Shown: positions 31,216 through 38,934 of the stretch, in pieces | How positions within the stretch are numbered: the stretch's first letter is position 1 | Layout of the letters: each line of letters begins with the position of its first letter | Assembly: GCF_920888515.1 (NCBI RefSeq) | Contig: NZ_CAKKTM010000195.1 | Coordinates: forward strand, 1-38,934 | Source: Protofrankia sp. CiP1_Cm_nod1 | GTDB lineage: Bacteria; Actinomycetota; Actinomycetes; Frankiales; Frankiaceae | DNA length: 38,934 bases | Direction of reading: 5' to 3' | Notes under the pieces: model-generated | Databases searched by the model: none | What the model was told of the DNA's origin: nothing | Seen by the model: only the letters and a program-made list of their open reading frames with translations | Made by a program: the position numbers and the translations under genes

Positions 31216-32568
31216 TCATGAAGCATGAGTAAGCCTCTGCCTCGCAGCCACCCTCGATGGGATGGCACCCCCGGTCTGACCCGCTCGCGCGGTGCCGGGT
31301 TCCCGCTTCACAGGCACCTGCCGCGCGAGCGCGGTCTTACGGTCGCCTCCACGGGCGTTTTGCGTCTCCGACGCACTGGCGGCGACGAGGTCACGCAGGT
31401 TGACCGCGGCGTTCACGTCGCGGTCAACCGCCAGCCCGCAGGACGGGCAGGTGAACGTGCGGTCCGACAGCGTCAGGCTTGGGTTTCGCCTGCCGCAGCC
31501 GGAACAGGTCCTGCTCGACGGGTACCAGCGGTCCGCGACGACCAGCCGGGAGCCGTACCACGACGTCTTGTAGACGAGCTGGCGGCGGACCTCGGCCATC
31601 CCCGTGTCGGAGACGGCGCGGGCAAGGTGCCGGTTACGCGCCATCCCGGCCACATGCAGGTCTTCGACCACGATCACGTCGTGGGTCTTCGCGAGCCGGG
31701 TGGTGAGCGTATGCAGGCCGTCGCGGCGCTGGGCCGCGACGCGGGCGTGGATACGGGCGAGCCGGGCGGCACGCTTGTGCCGTCCCACGCTGCCAGGCTT
31801 GGACCTGGTGTAGGCGCGCGACGCGGTCCGCAGCCGACGCAGCGATGTGGCCAGATGTCTCGGGTTCGGGATCGTCTCGCCGGTCGAGAGGACCGCGAGG
31901 TGCTTCACGCCCAGATCGACGCCGACCGCGCCGCCCGTGCGCTGCCGCCGGGACGGGGTGTCGGGGATCTCACGGTCGACCTCGACGGTGAACGACACGA
32001 ACCAGCGCCGCGCGGTGCGGGACACGGTCGCGCCCAGCAGCCGAGCCCGGCCGTCGGCGAGCCGGCTGGTCAGCGCGCCCATTGGCTCGTGGACCCGTAC
32101 CCGGCCGATCCGGGGCAGCTTCACCCGCCGGTCGCCGGCCGGCCCGTAGACACCGGTCGTGTAGCGGAACGAGTCGCGTGCCTTCCCCCGCTTCTTGAAC
32201 CGCGGGAAGCCGACCCGGCGGCCCTTCCGCTTGCCGTTCTTCGCGTCGGAGAAGCTCTTCAAGGCCCGCGCCAACCGGTCAAGCCCCGCGGAGAATGCCT
32301 CCTTCGAGCACCCCGCCCACCACGGCGCCACGTCGTTCTTCCTCTGGTTCCACCGCAGTCACAGCGCGGGCAGCGTCCACGGCACCGGGGTCAGCTGGTC
32401 GCCGTCCACGCCGTAGGTCTTCTCCGCGTCCCGTTGCGCGAGGGCGGCCTTCACCCGGGCCAGCCCCCAGTTGTAGGCGAACCGGGCCGCCCCGGCGTGC
32501 CGCCGGAGGTCTGCGAGCTGGGCGTCGTTCGGGTCGAGCGCGAACCGGTACGCCTGCAACGTCCTCAC
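31216..32568 (-). pseudogene. tnpB: TnpB RNA-guided nuclease, interrupted by an in-frame stop
   Basis: Begins at GTG 32568, overlapping the tnpA stop (GTGA). MRTLQAYRFALDP..ARFAYNWGL is the usual TnpB N-terminus. A TGA at 32359-32361 interrupts the frame (LPAL-stop-LRWNQRK); the same frame then continues with APWWAGCSKEAF to the stop at 31216. TnpB proteins usually have Arg at this place, so a CGA to TGA change is likely. The RuvC residues remain: VGVDLGVKHLA, VIVVEDLHVAG, and the final Asp in AVDRDVNAA, with the zinc finger CSGC..CPSC. The shorter frame from 32331 keeps the whole nuclease part but lacks the N-terminal RNA-binding domain. Confidence 0.88.
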
Positions 32569-33137
32569 TCGGCCGCCCCGGTAGCGGCTTCGACAGCCCG
32601 GCGGGCCCTGTCCGCGGCGGCGCGGCGGCCGTACAACCGGGCGCACATCGACGTCAGGATCTCGGTCATGTCTCGGACGAGGTCGTCGTCGACCTCGGCG
32701 GGATCGACCACGAGAAGCCGCCGGCCGGAGGCGGCGAGGGCAGCTTCGACGTATTCGGCGCCGAAGCGGGCGAACCGGTCGCGGTGCTCGACGACGATCG
32801 TGGAGACGTCCGGGTCGCGCAGCAGCGCGAGGAACTTCTTTCGGTGGCCGTTGAGTGCCGAACCGACCTCGGTGACGACCCTGCCCACAGGTAGGCCCTG
32901 CCCGGTGGCCCAGGCGGTGACGCGGGCGACCTGCCGGTCTAGGTCTGGCTTGTGGTCCGCGGATGAAACCCGGGCGTACACCACGGTCTGCCCCGCCGGC
33001 CGTTCGACGGCCTCCGGCTCAACCAGGATCAGCCGGCCCACTCTGCGGGCCGGCACCGGCAGCTTGCCTTCCCGAAACCATCGGTATGCGGTGACGTGGT
33101 GCACTCCTTCCCGCTCGGCCCACTGCTTCAAGTTCAC
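32565..33137 (-). CDS. tnpA: IS607-family serine recombinase
   Basis: 190 residues. N-terminal MerR-like helix-turn-helix (1-45: LKQWAEREGVHHVTAYRWFREGKLPVPARRVG), then a serine-recombinase catalytic domain with YARVSSADHKPDLDRQ (nucleophile Ser in RVSS), IVVEHRDRFARFG, and a C-terminal helix with MTEILTSMCARLYGRRAA. Catalyses excision and insertion of the element through a phosphoserine intermediate. Appears intact, so the element may still move even though TnpB is damaged. Confidence 0.93.
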   Translation of the reverse strand: MNLKQWAEREGVHHVTAYRWFREGKLPVPARRVGRLILVEPEAVERPAGQTVVYARVSSADHKPDLDRQVARVTAWATGQGLPVGRVVTEVGSALNGHRKKFLALLRDPDVSTIVVEHRDRFARFGAEYVEAALAASGRRLLVVDPAEVDDDLVRDMTEILTSMCARLYGRRAAADRARRAVEAATGAAE

Positions 33138-33171
33138 TCAAACATCATACTGCATACTCACTGGAGAACAG

Positions 33172-34122
33172 ATGGGCACCCCTGCCACCGCCCGCGCCGC
33201 GTCCACCGCGTCCACCGCCCGCGCCGCAGCCACGTTCGAGCCCGACGGCCTGGTCCTGCGGCCGCGTGACGTCCGTTTCGACTGGTCACGGCTTCCGACG
33301 CCCTGGATTCCGGGCGAGCCCGTCGCCAGCCACATCATCAACGTGCTGCATCTGCTGCTGCCCGAGGGCGAGCGCTGGTTCGTGCGCGTCTTCCAGCGCG
33401 CACTGCCGATGATCACGGACGACCGGGTGCGGGAGGACGTGCTCGGGTTCATCGGCCAGGAGGCCATCCACGCGCAGGCCCACCAGGGGGCGCTCGACCA
33501 CCTGCGCGCGGGCGGGCCGGACCCGGACCCGTATCTACGCCAGCTTGAGTGGTTCTTCCACCGGGTGCTGGGGGAGCGCCCAGGGCTGCCGCCGGGGCGT
33601 GCCCGGGAGCAGGTCGTTGAGCAGGTGGCGATCATCGCCGCGGTCGAGCACTTCACCGCTTTCCTCGGCGACTGGGTGCTCAGTGCGGACGCCCTGGACC
33701 GGGCCGGCGCCGACCCGGTGATGCTGGACCTGCTGCGCTGGCACGGCGCGGAGGAGATCGAGCACCGCAGCGTCGCATACGACCTGCTCAGGCACCTGGA
33801 CCCGGGCTATCCGCGGCGGATCCGCAGCATGATGATCACCGGTCCCATTCTGTACTGGTTATGGATCCGTGGAGCGCGTTTCCTGATGGCCGCCGATCCA
33901 CGGCTGGCCGGATCGCGGCCGGGCGGGCCACGGCGGGTGGAGAGCGGGCGTGCCTTCCTCGCGGCATCCCGGCGGGGGCTGCTGCCAGCCCCGGGCCAGG
34001 CCGTGCGCTCCGGGCTGCGCTACCTCAGGCGTGACTACCACCCCACGCAGGAGGGCTCGGCCCGGCAGGCGGCCGCCTACCTCGCCACCTCCCCGGCCGC
34101 CCGCGCCGCGGCCGCCCGCTGA
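33172..34122 (+). CDS. PF10118-type metal-dependent hydrolase / ferritin-like di-iron protein
   Basis: 316 residues. DVRFDWSRLPTPWIPGEPVASHIINVLHLLLPEGERWFVRVFQRALP is the usual beginning of the family annotated as predicted metal-dependent hydrolases. Metal-ligand patterns are E97-x2-H100 (QEAIHA), E159-H160, and E195-x2-H198 (EEIEHR), all on helices, an arrangement like ferritin-like di-iron oxygenases. The next gene, overlapping by ATGA, encodes a flavin/2Fe-2S reductase that could feed electrons to such a centre, so an oxygenase or desaturase-like role is at least as likely as hydrolysis. Start ATG 33172 has a GGAG site about 7 nt upstream. The N-terminal Ala/Thr-rich stretch is probably disordered. 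Confidence 0.85.
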   Translation: MGTPATARAASTASTARAAATFEPDGLVLRPRDVRFDWSRLPTPWIPGEPVASHIINVLHLLLPEGERWFVRVFQRALPMITDDRVREDVLGFIGQEAIHAQAHQGALDHLRAGGPDPDPYLRQLEWFFHRVLGERPGLPPGRAREQVVEQVAIIAAVEHFTAFLGDWVLSADALDRAGADPVMLDLLRWHGAEEIEHRSVAYDLLRHLDPGYPRRIRSMMITGPILYWLWIRGARFLMAADPRLAGSRPGGPRRVESGRAFLAASRRGLLPAPGQAVRSGLRYLRRDYHPTQEGSARQAAAYLATSPAARAAAAR

Positions 34123-35246
34123 TGTCCGGGCCTGGGCATCACCCGGCCGCGGCGGGCCGGCACGTTCCTCCCGACCTGTACGGCAGGCCCCGTGCCGACC
34201 GCGCGATGCGGGCGCTGGCCGCCGTCGGTGACGTGCTGTTCCCGCTGGTCGTCCGGTCGGGCGGACGCCCGGGCAGCCGTCGGCACCGGTCCACGCCGCC
34301 GCCCGCGCCCGCGTCCGCGCTGAACCTCGTGGTGGCCGGCCGCGGGTACGTGGCCGACGACGTCGTCCGCCTGCGGCTGGCCGCTCCCGACGGGGCCGTG
34401 CTGCCCGCCTGGCGGCCCGGCGCCCACCTCGAGCTGCGCCTGCCCTCCGGCCGCCGGCGCCGGTACTCCCTGTGCGGCGACCCCGCCGACCGGGGCGTCT
34501 ACCAGATCGCGGTCCGCCGCGTCGACGGCGGGGGCGGCGGGTCTGTGGAGGTGCACGACGCCCTGCCGACGGGCAGCCGGCTCGCCGTGGGCCGGCCGCG
34601 CAACGCCTTCCCGTTCGCCGGCGAGCCCCGCGTGCTGTTCGTCGCGGGCGGTATCGGCATCACCCCGATCCTGCCGATGGCCCGCGAGGCCGCCCGGCTC
34701 GGCCTGGACTGGCGGCTGGTGTACAGCGGCCGCGGCCGCGCGTCGCTGCCGTTCACCGACGAGCTGCGCGGGTTCGGCGGCCGGGTGGAGATCCTCTCCG
34801 GCGGGGAGCGCGGGGCTCCCGACGCCGCCGGCCTGCTGCGCCGCGCCCCGGCCGGGGCCGCCGTCTACGCCTGCGGCCCACCTCCCATGCTCGACGGCAT
34901 CCAGGCGGCCTTCGACGCGAGCCCGGCCAGCGGCCTGCACGTCGAGCGCTTCGCGCCCGTCCCGCCGCCCTGGGACGGCCGGCCCTTCGAGCTGCGGCTG
35001 GCCCGCAGCGGGCGCGTGCTGCCCGTGCCCGCCGACCGCTCCGTCCTGGACGTGCTCGCCGAGGCCGTCCCCACGGTCGCGTACTCCTGCCGGCGGGGCT
35101 TCTGCGGGATCTGCCGCCAACGCGTCCTCGCCGGAGCCGTCGATCACCGTGACCATCGGCTCACCGACACCGAGCGTGCCGACGGCGCGATGCTCGTCTG
35201 CGTCTCCCGCGCCCGCGCGGGCGAAAGCCTCGTCCTGGACCTGTGA
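34122..35246 (+). CDS. FAD/2Fe-2S oxidoreductase, phthalate dioxygenase reductase / VanB type
   Basis: 374 residues. A flavin-binding barrel with RRYSLCG, an NAD(P)-binding half with VAGGIGITPILPM and YACGPPPML, and a C-terminal plant-type 2Fe-2S domain with ligands C323, C328, C331 and C360 (SCRRGFCGIC ... LVCVS). Transfers electrons from NAD(P)H to a partner oxygenase; the overlapping PF10118-type gene upstream is the obvious candidate. The first 60 residues are a non-conserved basic extension. Translationally coupled to the upstream gene (ATGA). Confidence 0.93.
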   Translation: MSGPGHHPAAAGRHVPPDLYGRPRADRAMRALAAVGDVLFPLVVRSGGRPGSRRHRSTPPPAPASALNLVVAGRGYVADDVVRLRLAAPDGAVLPAWRPGAHLELRLPSGRRRRYSLCGDPADRGVYQIAVRRVDGGGGGSVEVHDALPTGSRLAVGRPRNAFPFAGEPRVLFVAGGIGITPILPMAREAARLGLDWRLVYSGRGRASLPFTDELRGFGGRVEILSGGERGAPDAAGLLRRAPAGAAVYACGPPPMLDGIQAAFDASPASGLHVERFAPVPPPWDGRPFELRLARSGRVLPVPADRSVLDVLAEAVPTVAYSCRRGFCGICRQRVLAGAVDHRDHRLTDTERADGAMLVCVSRARAGESLVLDL

Positions 35247-35351
35247 TCTCTTAGTCACCCCGAGCCTCTTGCTCACCCCAAGTAGTCGAACTGTGTAGTC
35301 GTGCGAAGTGCCCACCCGAACCGGTGGGCACCCGACCCGGAGGCGACATCC

Positions 35352-36323
35352 ATGACCGCACCGCTCCGGACACCGGCCCGGACATCAGCCCGCCGGCGCT
35401 CCCAGGCCACGACGGCCTTCCCGTACGACGGCGGCGACCTCGACCGTTTCCGTGAGCTGCAGCGGCTCGCCTACGCCTGCGCCGAGCGGGTCGGGGCCTG
35501 GCTGGAGCCCGGCGTGACCGAACGCCAGGCCAGCGCGCGGCTGGGCCGGGAGTTGGCCGCCGCCGGCGTCCAGGACTTCTTCCACATCCCCTTCGCCTGG
35601 TTCGGTGACCGGACCGCCTTCCGGCACTTCCGCACGCCGCTGCAGTTCTTCCCGAGCCGGCGCAGGCTCGAGGAGGGCATGCCGTACATCCTCGACTGCG
35701 CTCCCGTCATCGACGGCTACACCGCCGACATCGGGTACGCCGGCCGGGCCGGCGCCAGCCCCGTCTGGGACAGGATCGACCGTGACCTGCGCGAATACCG
35801 CGACCTGATCGTCGCCGAGGCGCGCCGGCGCACACCGCTCAACGAGATCTACGCCCGGGTGGACGCGCTCATCGCCCGCCACGGCTACGACAACCGGCAC
35901 CGGGTCTACCCGGGACGGGTCATCGGCCACCAGATCACCCGCACGACCGCCCGCGGGCCCGCCGGGGTCAGCGTCCTCGGCTTCGGCGTACGGACGCTGC
36001 AGACCCTCGGCCGCGAGTTCCTCGGCGAGCGCCGGTACGGCCGGTCGCCGCTGTGGGCCGACGGCCGTGCCTCCCGGCACGCGCCCACGCCGGGGCTGTG
36101 GGCAGTCGAGCCGCACGTCGCGTTCCGCGACGTGGGCCTGAAGTTCGAGGAGCTGCTGGTGGTCACCGAGGACGACGCCTACTGGCTCGACGACGACCTG
36201 CCGCACGTACGCCGCTGGCAGCGGGCCGCGGACACCTCGTCGGATCTCGCGGTGCCGGATCTCGCGGTGCCGGGTGTTGTGGTGCCGGGTGTCGCGTCGG
36301 GCGTCGCGGTGGAGGCGCGATGA
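35352..36323 (+). CDS. M24-family metallopeptidase-fold protein
   Basis: 323 residues from ATG 35352, which has GGAGG 8 nt upstream; the frame is open to 35301. Creatinase/aminopeptidase fold with the five expected metal ligands: Asp of YILDCAP, Asp of YTADIGY, His of VIGHQI, Glu of WAVEPHV and Glu of KFEELLV. It lacks the N-terminal domain of prolidases, so it is a single-domain M24 protein; relatives may be peptidases or have lost peptidase function. The C-terminus ends in 15-bp repeats encoding DLAVP/GVVVP-type units (36243-36302). Follows the reductase by 105 bp and overlaps the next gene by ATGA, so it belongs to this lipid-type operon, an unusual partner. Confidence 0.88.
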   Translation: MTAPLRTPARTSARRRSQATTAFPYDGGDLDRFRELQRLAYACAERVGAWLEPGVTERQASARLGRELAAAGVQDFFHIPFAWFGDRTAFRHFRTPLQFFPSRRRLEEGMPYILDCAPVIDGYTADIGYAGRAGASPVWDRIDRDLREYRDLIVAEARRRTPLNEIYARVDALIARHGYDNRHRVYPGRVIGHQITRTTARGPAGVSVLGFGVRTLQTLGREFLGERRYGRSPLWADGRASRHAPTPGLWAVEPHVAFRDVGLKFEELLVVTEDDAYWLDDDLPHVRRWQRAADTSSDLAVPDLAVPGVVVPGVASGVAVEAR

Positions 36324-38146
36324 GGCGGCGGGCGGTCGTCTCCGCCGGTGTGCCGCTGGCCATGTACGAGCAGGGCAACCCGGCCGGGCCGACGGTGCTG
36401 CTCGTGCACGGCTACCCCGACACCCACGGGGTCTGGGACGACGTCGCCGCCGCCCTCGCCGCCGACGGCCACCATGTGGTGCGCTACGACGTGCGCGGCG
36501 CCGGGGCCTCCGGGGCGCCGAGAGGGGTAAGCAGCTACCGTCTGTCGCATCTCGCGGACGATCTGTTCGCAGTGGCCGACGCGGTCAGCCCGTACCGGGC
36601 GGTGCACCTCGCCGCCCACGACTGGGGGTCCATCCAGGCCTGGGAGGCCGTCACCGACCCCCGGGCGGCGGGCCGCATCGCCTCCTATACCTCCCTGTCC
36701 GGCCCCTGCCTGGACCACGCCGGCCACTGGGCGCGCCGCCGGCTCGCCCGCCCCACCCCGCATCACCTCGGCCAGCTGCTCACCCAGGCCACGCGCTCCT
36801 GGTACATCGGCCTCTTCCACCTGCCGCTGCTCGCCCCGGCCGGCTGGCGGCTCGGGCTGGCCGCGCGGTGGGGGAGCGTGCTGGCGCGTGCCGAAGGGGT
36901 CACCCCGCGGGCCGGCCACCCGCGGCCCACCCTCGCCGCCGACGCCGTCCGCGGGATCGCGCTGTACCGGGCCAACATGCTGCGCCACCTGCTGCGGCCC
37001 CGGCAGCGCCCGACCGCCGTACCGGTGCAGCTGATCACTCTTACCCGGGACCGCTACGTCAGCCCCGCGCTGGGCGACGATCTCGACCGCTGGGCGCCCC
37101 GTCTGTGGCGGCGCACCCTGACCGCCGGGCACTGGTCCGCACTGCTTGAGAAAGGCCCCACCGTGGCACAGATGATCGGAGAAATCGCCGCGCACGCCGA
37201 CGGCGCGCCCGCCGCCCCCGCCCTCGAGCGGGCCGCCGCCTCGAGCCGGGAACAGGCCGCCAGCCAGCGCCAGCGCCTCCGCCTCGGCCCGCGCCTCGGC
37301 CCGCGCCTCGGCCGTGGCCTGGAGCGGGCGGCTTTCGCCGGGAAGCTGGCCGTCGTCACCGGCGGCGGCAGCGGCATCGGACGGGCCACCGCGCTGGCCT
37401 TCGCCGAGCACGGCGCCGCCGTCGTGGTCTGCGACCTCGACCTGGCCACCGCCGAGCGCACCGTCGAACTCGCCCGCCTGCTCGGCGCACCCGAGGCCCA
37501 CGCCTACCGGGTGGACGTCGCCGACAGCGCCGCCGTCGACACCTTCGCCAGAGAGGTGGCCGTGGCCCACGGCGTCCCCGACATCGTGGTCAACAACGCC
37601 GGTGTCGGCCACGGCGGCACCTTCCTGCGGACCACCGAGAAGGAGTGGCGGCACATCCTGGAGGTCAACCTCGGCGGGGTCGTCCATGGCTGCCGCGCCT
37701 TCGCCACCCTGATGGTCGAGCGCGGGGAGGGCGGTCACCTCGTCAACGTCGCCTCCGCCGCCGCGTACCTGCCCAGCAAGGTCCTGGCCGCCTACGCCAC
37801 CAGCAAGGCGGCCGTCTACATGCTGTCGGACTGCCTGCGCGCCGAGCTCGCCCCCGCCGGCATCGGCGTCAGCACCATCTGCCCCGGCCTCGTCAACACC
37901 AACATCGCCCGGACCAGCACCTTCTCCGGCCGTTCCGCCGACGGGCTCGACGCCACCCGCGACCGCTTCGCCGCGCTCTACGCCAGGCGCAACTTCCCCC
38001 CGGAGAAGGTCGCCTGGCAGATCCTGCGCGCTGTCCGGGAGAACAGGGCCGTCGTCCCGGTCACCGTCGAGGCCAGGGCCGGCCGCCTCCTCAGCCGGCT
38101 TTCCCCGGCCCTGACGCGCGCCGCCGCCCGCATCGACATCGACTGA
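36320..38146 (+). CDS. Alpha/beta hydrolase - short-chain dehydrogenase fusion (EphD-like)
   Basis: 608 residues. The N-terminal half (about 1-295) is an epoxide-hydrolase-type alpha/beta hydrolase: oxyanion motif HGYPDTHG, nucleophile D101 in AAHDWGS, and catalytic H271 in AGHWSALLEKGP. A repeat-rich linker (RLRLGPRLGPRLG) leads to a complete SDR (about 340-590): TGGGSGIG at 347-354, NNAG, S479, and Y492-x3-K496. The same two-domain order occurs in mycobacterial EphD, which is linked to mycolic-acid metabolism. It could open an epoxide or hydrolyse an ester and then oxidise or reduce the product. Last gene of the PF10118-reductase-M24 operon, coupled by ATGA. Confidence 0.93.
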   Translation: MRRRAVVSAGVPLAMYEQGNPAGPTVLLVHGYPDTHGVWDDVAAALAADGHHVVRYDVRGAGASGAPRGVSSYRLSHLADDLFAVADAVSPYRAVHLAAHDWGSIQAWEAVTDPRAAGRIASYTSLSGPCLDHAGHWARRRLARPTPHHLGQLLTQATRSWYIGLFHLPLLAPAGWRLGLAARWGSVLARAEGVTPRAGHPRPTLAADAVRGIALYRANMLRHLLRPRQRPTAVPVQLITLTRDRYVSPALGDDLDRWAPRLWRRTLTAGHWSALLEKGPTVAQMIGEIAAHADGAPAAPALERAAASSREQAASQRQRLRLGPRLGPRLGRGLERAAFAGKLAVVTGGGSGIGRATALAFAEHGAAVVVCDLDLATAERTVELARLLGAPEAHAYRVDVADSAAVDTFAREVAVAHGVPDIVVNNAGVGHGGTFLRTTEKEWRHILEVNLGGVVHGCRAFATLMVERGEGGHLVNVASAAAYLPSKVLAAYATSKAAVYMLSDCLRAELAPAGIGVSTICPGLVNTNIARTSTFSGRSADGLDATRDRFAALYARRNFPPEKVAWQILRAVRENRAVVPVTVEARAGRLLSRLSPALTRAAARIDID

Positions 38147-38596
38147 CACGACCGGACCCTGCCCGGCGGGCTGCTGCCCACCCTGGCCGGTGACGCGCTG
38201 GCGAACCTCGTCCGCCACCTGGACAGCCGCCGCCGCGCAGCGCACGGCCGGCTGGGTCCGTGGGGCCCGCCGCCGGTGCCAGAAGATCTTCGGGACGGCC
38301 GCGGTTCCCCGCCACGCGGCCTGAGCGGTCGCGGCCCGGACCGCTCCGAGGGCTCGGGACCAGGGGGAGCCGCCGTCGCAATGGCCGGTTTTTTCAGGGT
38401 TACCACTGATGCCGGCCGCTTCCGTGCGGAGCAGACTCGCCGCTGTGAGCAGTCCCGCCTCGCGGCGGGGCGCGACGACAGCGGGCGCGTGTCGGCTCCG
38501 GGGCGCGCCCGCTCCTCGCCGAGGCGGGTTCCCCGCGGTCCCACCGGCATGGCGAGGAGTTTCCTGCCGGGCCCTGCCGAGAAAGGGGTGGTTGCG
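38147..38596. other. Gap after the hydrolase-SDR gene
   Basis: No gene is supported in these 450 bp. The plus-strand frame stays open from the SDR stop through to the partial gene at 38597, with possible earlier ATGs at 38381 and 38549, but the translation is Arg/Gly/Pro-rich and looks non-coding. GGCCGG followed by six Ts at 38384-38395 recalls a terminator tail but lacks a strong stem. Confidence 0.45.
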
Positions 38597-38934
38597 ATGC
38601 CGCAGCACATCCGGAAATACTGGGGGGCGCTGCACGGGCGCCAACAGCTGAACTTCAACTGGGGGGCGATAAACGCCAACTCGATCGTGCACGTCGCGGC
38701 CAGCGAGTATATTCCGGTGACCGACCCGGACGCGCACGGCGGGTTCGCCGACCAGAACCACCAGCGGTTCATCGGGGCGGCGAACGTGACGGTGTCCAAT
38801 ATCGCCCCGCACGGCGCGCCCTGGGATCCGAACAACGGGGTGACGTTCGTCGTCAACGTCGACTGGCCCAGCCCGATATACATCGTCACGGACATCACGG
38901 TCTTCGACGAGGGGCCGGTCGAGATCCAGAACTA
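38597..38934 (+). CDS. Unidentified protein, 5' part only (runs off the window)
   Basis: 112 complete codons from ATG 38597, with AAAGGGGTGG about 6 nt before it. The protein begins MPQHIRKYWGALHGRQQLNF, rich in Asn, Trp, Val and Ile, with alternating hydrophobic stretches (VTVSNIAPHG, VTFVVNVDWPSPIYIVTDITVFD) that suggest a beta-sandwich. No signal peptide is seen. Base composition is lower in GC than its neighbours and codon usage clearly differs from the gap before it, which supports a real gene starting here. I do not recognise the family. Confidence 0.7.
   Translation, partial: MPQHIRKYWGALHGRQQLNFNWGAINANSIVHVAASEYIPVTDPDAHGGFADQNHQRFIGAANVTVSNIAPHGAPWDPNNGVTFVVNVDWPSPIYIVTDITVFDEGPVEIQN

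Larger units (their letters stand above)
31216..33137 (-). mobile_element. IS607-type element (tnpA + tnpB)
   Basis: A serine-recombinase transposase gene followed by an overlapping TnpB gene on the minus strand is the defining pair of the IS607 family. Exact ends cannot be set: IS607 elements lack terminal inverted repeats and target duplications. Outer limits are about 31140 and 33170, since the TetR operators lie to the left and the ATG of the next gene to the right. A guide RNA from the tnpB 3' end and right end would be expected near 31200. Confidence 0.85.

Noticed and set aside
36179-38812. 877-codon minus-strand frame
   Set aside because: Antisense of the M24 and EphD-like genes; Gly/Ala/Arg repeats only.

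Overview
The window comes from a very GC-rich actinobacterium. A Frankia-type organism is plausible, judging from ATGA-coupled operons, GTG starts, mycolata-like lipid genes and the single-gene AAA/PD-(D/E)XK ATPase at 4489, but the sequence alone does not prove the genus. There are no rRNA genes, no CRISPR array, and I see no tRNA. Most genes are ordinary accessory metabolism, transport and regulation. A large candidate defence locus sits in the left half, and several broken genes and mobile-element traces sit in the right half.

Layout. (1) 301-4217: tyrosine/homogentisate catabolism operon hppD-hmgA-fahA, preceded by a strong G-quadruplex motif and carrying tandem repeats inside hmgA and at the hmgA/fahA junction. 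(2) 4489-7844: an AAA ATPase with a C-terminal PD-(D/E)XK nuclease domain, a ribbon-helix-helix/PIN toxin-antitoxin pair on the minus strand, and a second PIN toxin whose Phd-type antitoxin is broken by a one-base insertion. (3) 8122-19279: three large, translationally coupled genes. The first fuses a NERD nuclease domain, a pseudokinase, an active-looking Ser/Thr kinase and a P-loop ATPase resembling DptF. The second is an unrecognised 550-residue protein in the DptG position. The third is an 1817-residue protein with an internal PD-(D/E)XK motif and a C-terminal HerA-type ATPase resembling DptH. No phosphorothioation or methylation genes are present. I regard this as the candidate novel anti-phage or DNA-processing system of the window.

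(4) 19534-24593, minus strand: a 17-codon leader peptide of the type found before actinobacterial sulfur genes, then a peptide-family ABC binding lipoprotein, two permeases without an ATPase gene, and a glutathionyl-hydroquinone-reductase-like protein. Together they suggest a cysteine-responsive organosulfur uptake operon. (5) 24732-28890: a degenerate IS4-type transposase protein, a MarR-MFS drug-efflux operon with a dyad operator, and a divergent RpiB-like isomerase. (6) 28891-30400: a scrap region holding a 49-bp copy of the second PIN toxin gene joined to a Clp N-domain remnant, a perfect 16-bp-arm hairpin, and a lipoprotein gene broken by a missing base in a C run.

(7) 30404-38146: a TetR regulator with a cluster of TCAACAG operators, an IS607-type element (serine recombinase intact, TnpB interrupted by a stop codon) lying between it and what looks like its former target operon. 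That operon contains a ferritin-like/PF10118 protein with ExxH motifs, a flavin/2Fe-2S reductase, an M24 peptidase-fold protein and an EphD-like alpha/beta hydrolase-SDR fusion. This set looks like oxidative modification of a lipid or other hydrophobic substrate. An unidentified gene starts at 38597 and runs off the end.
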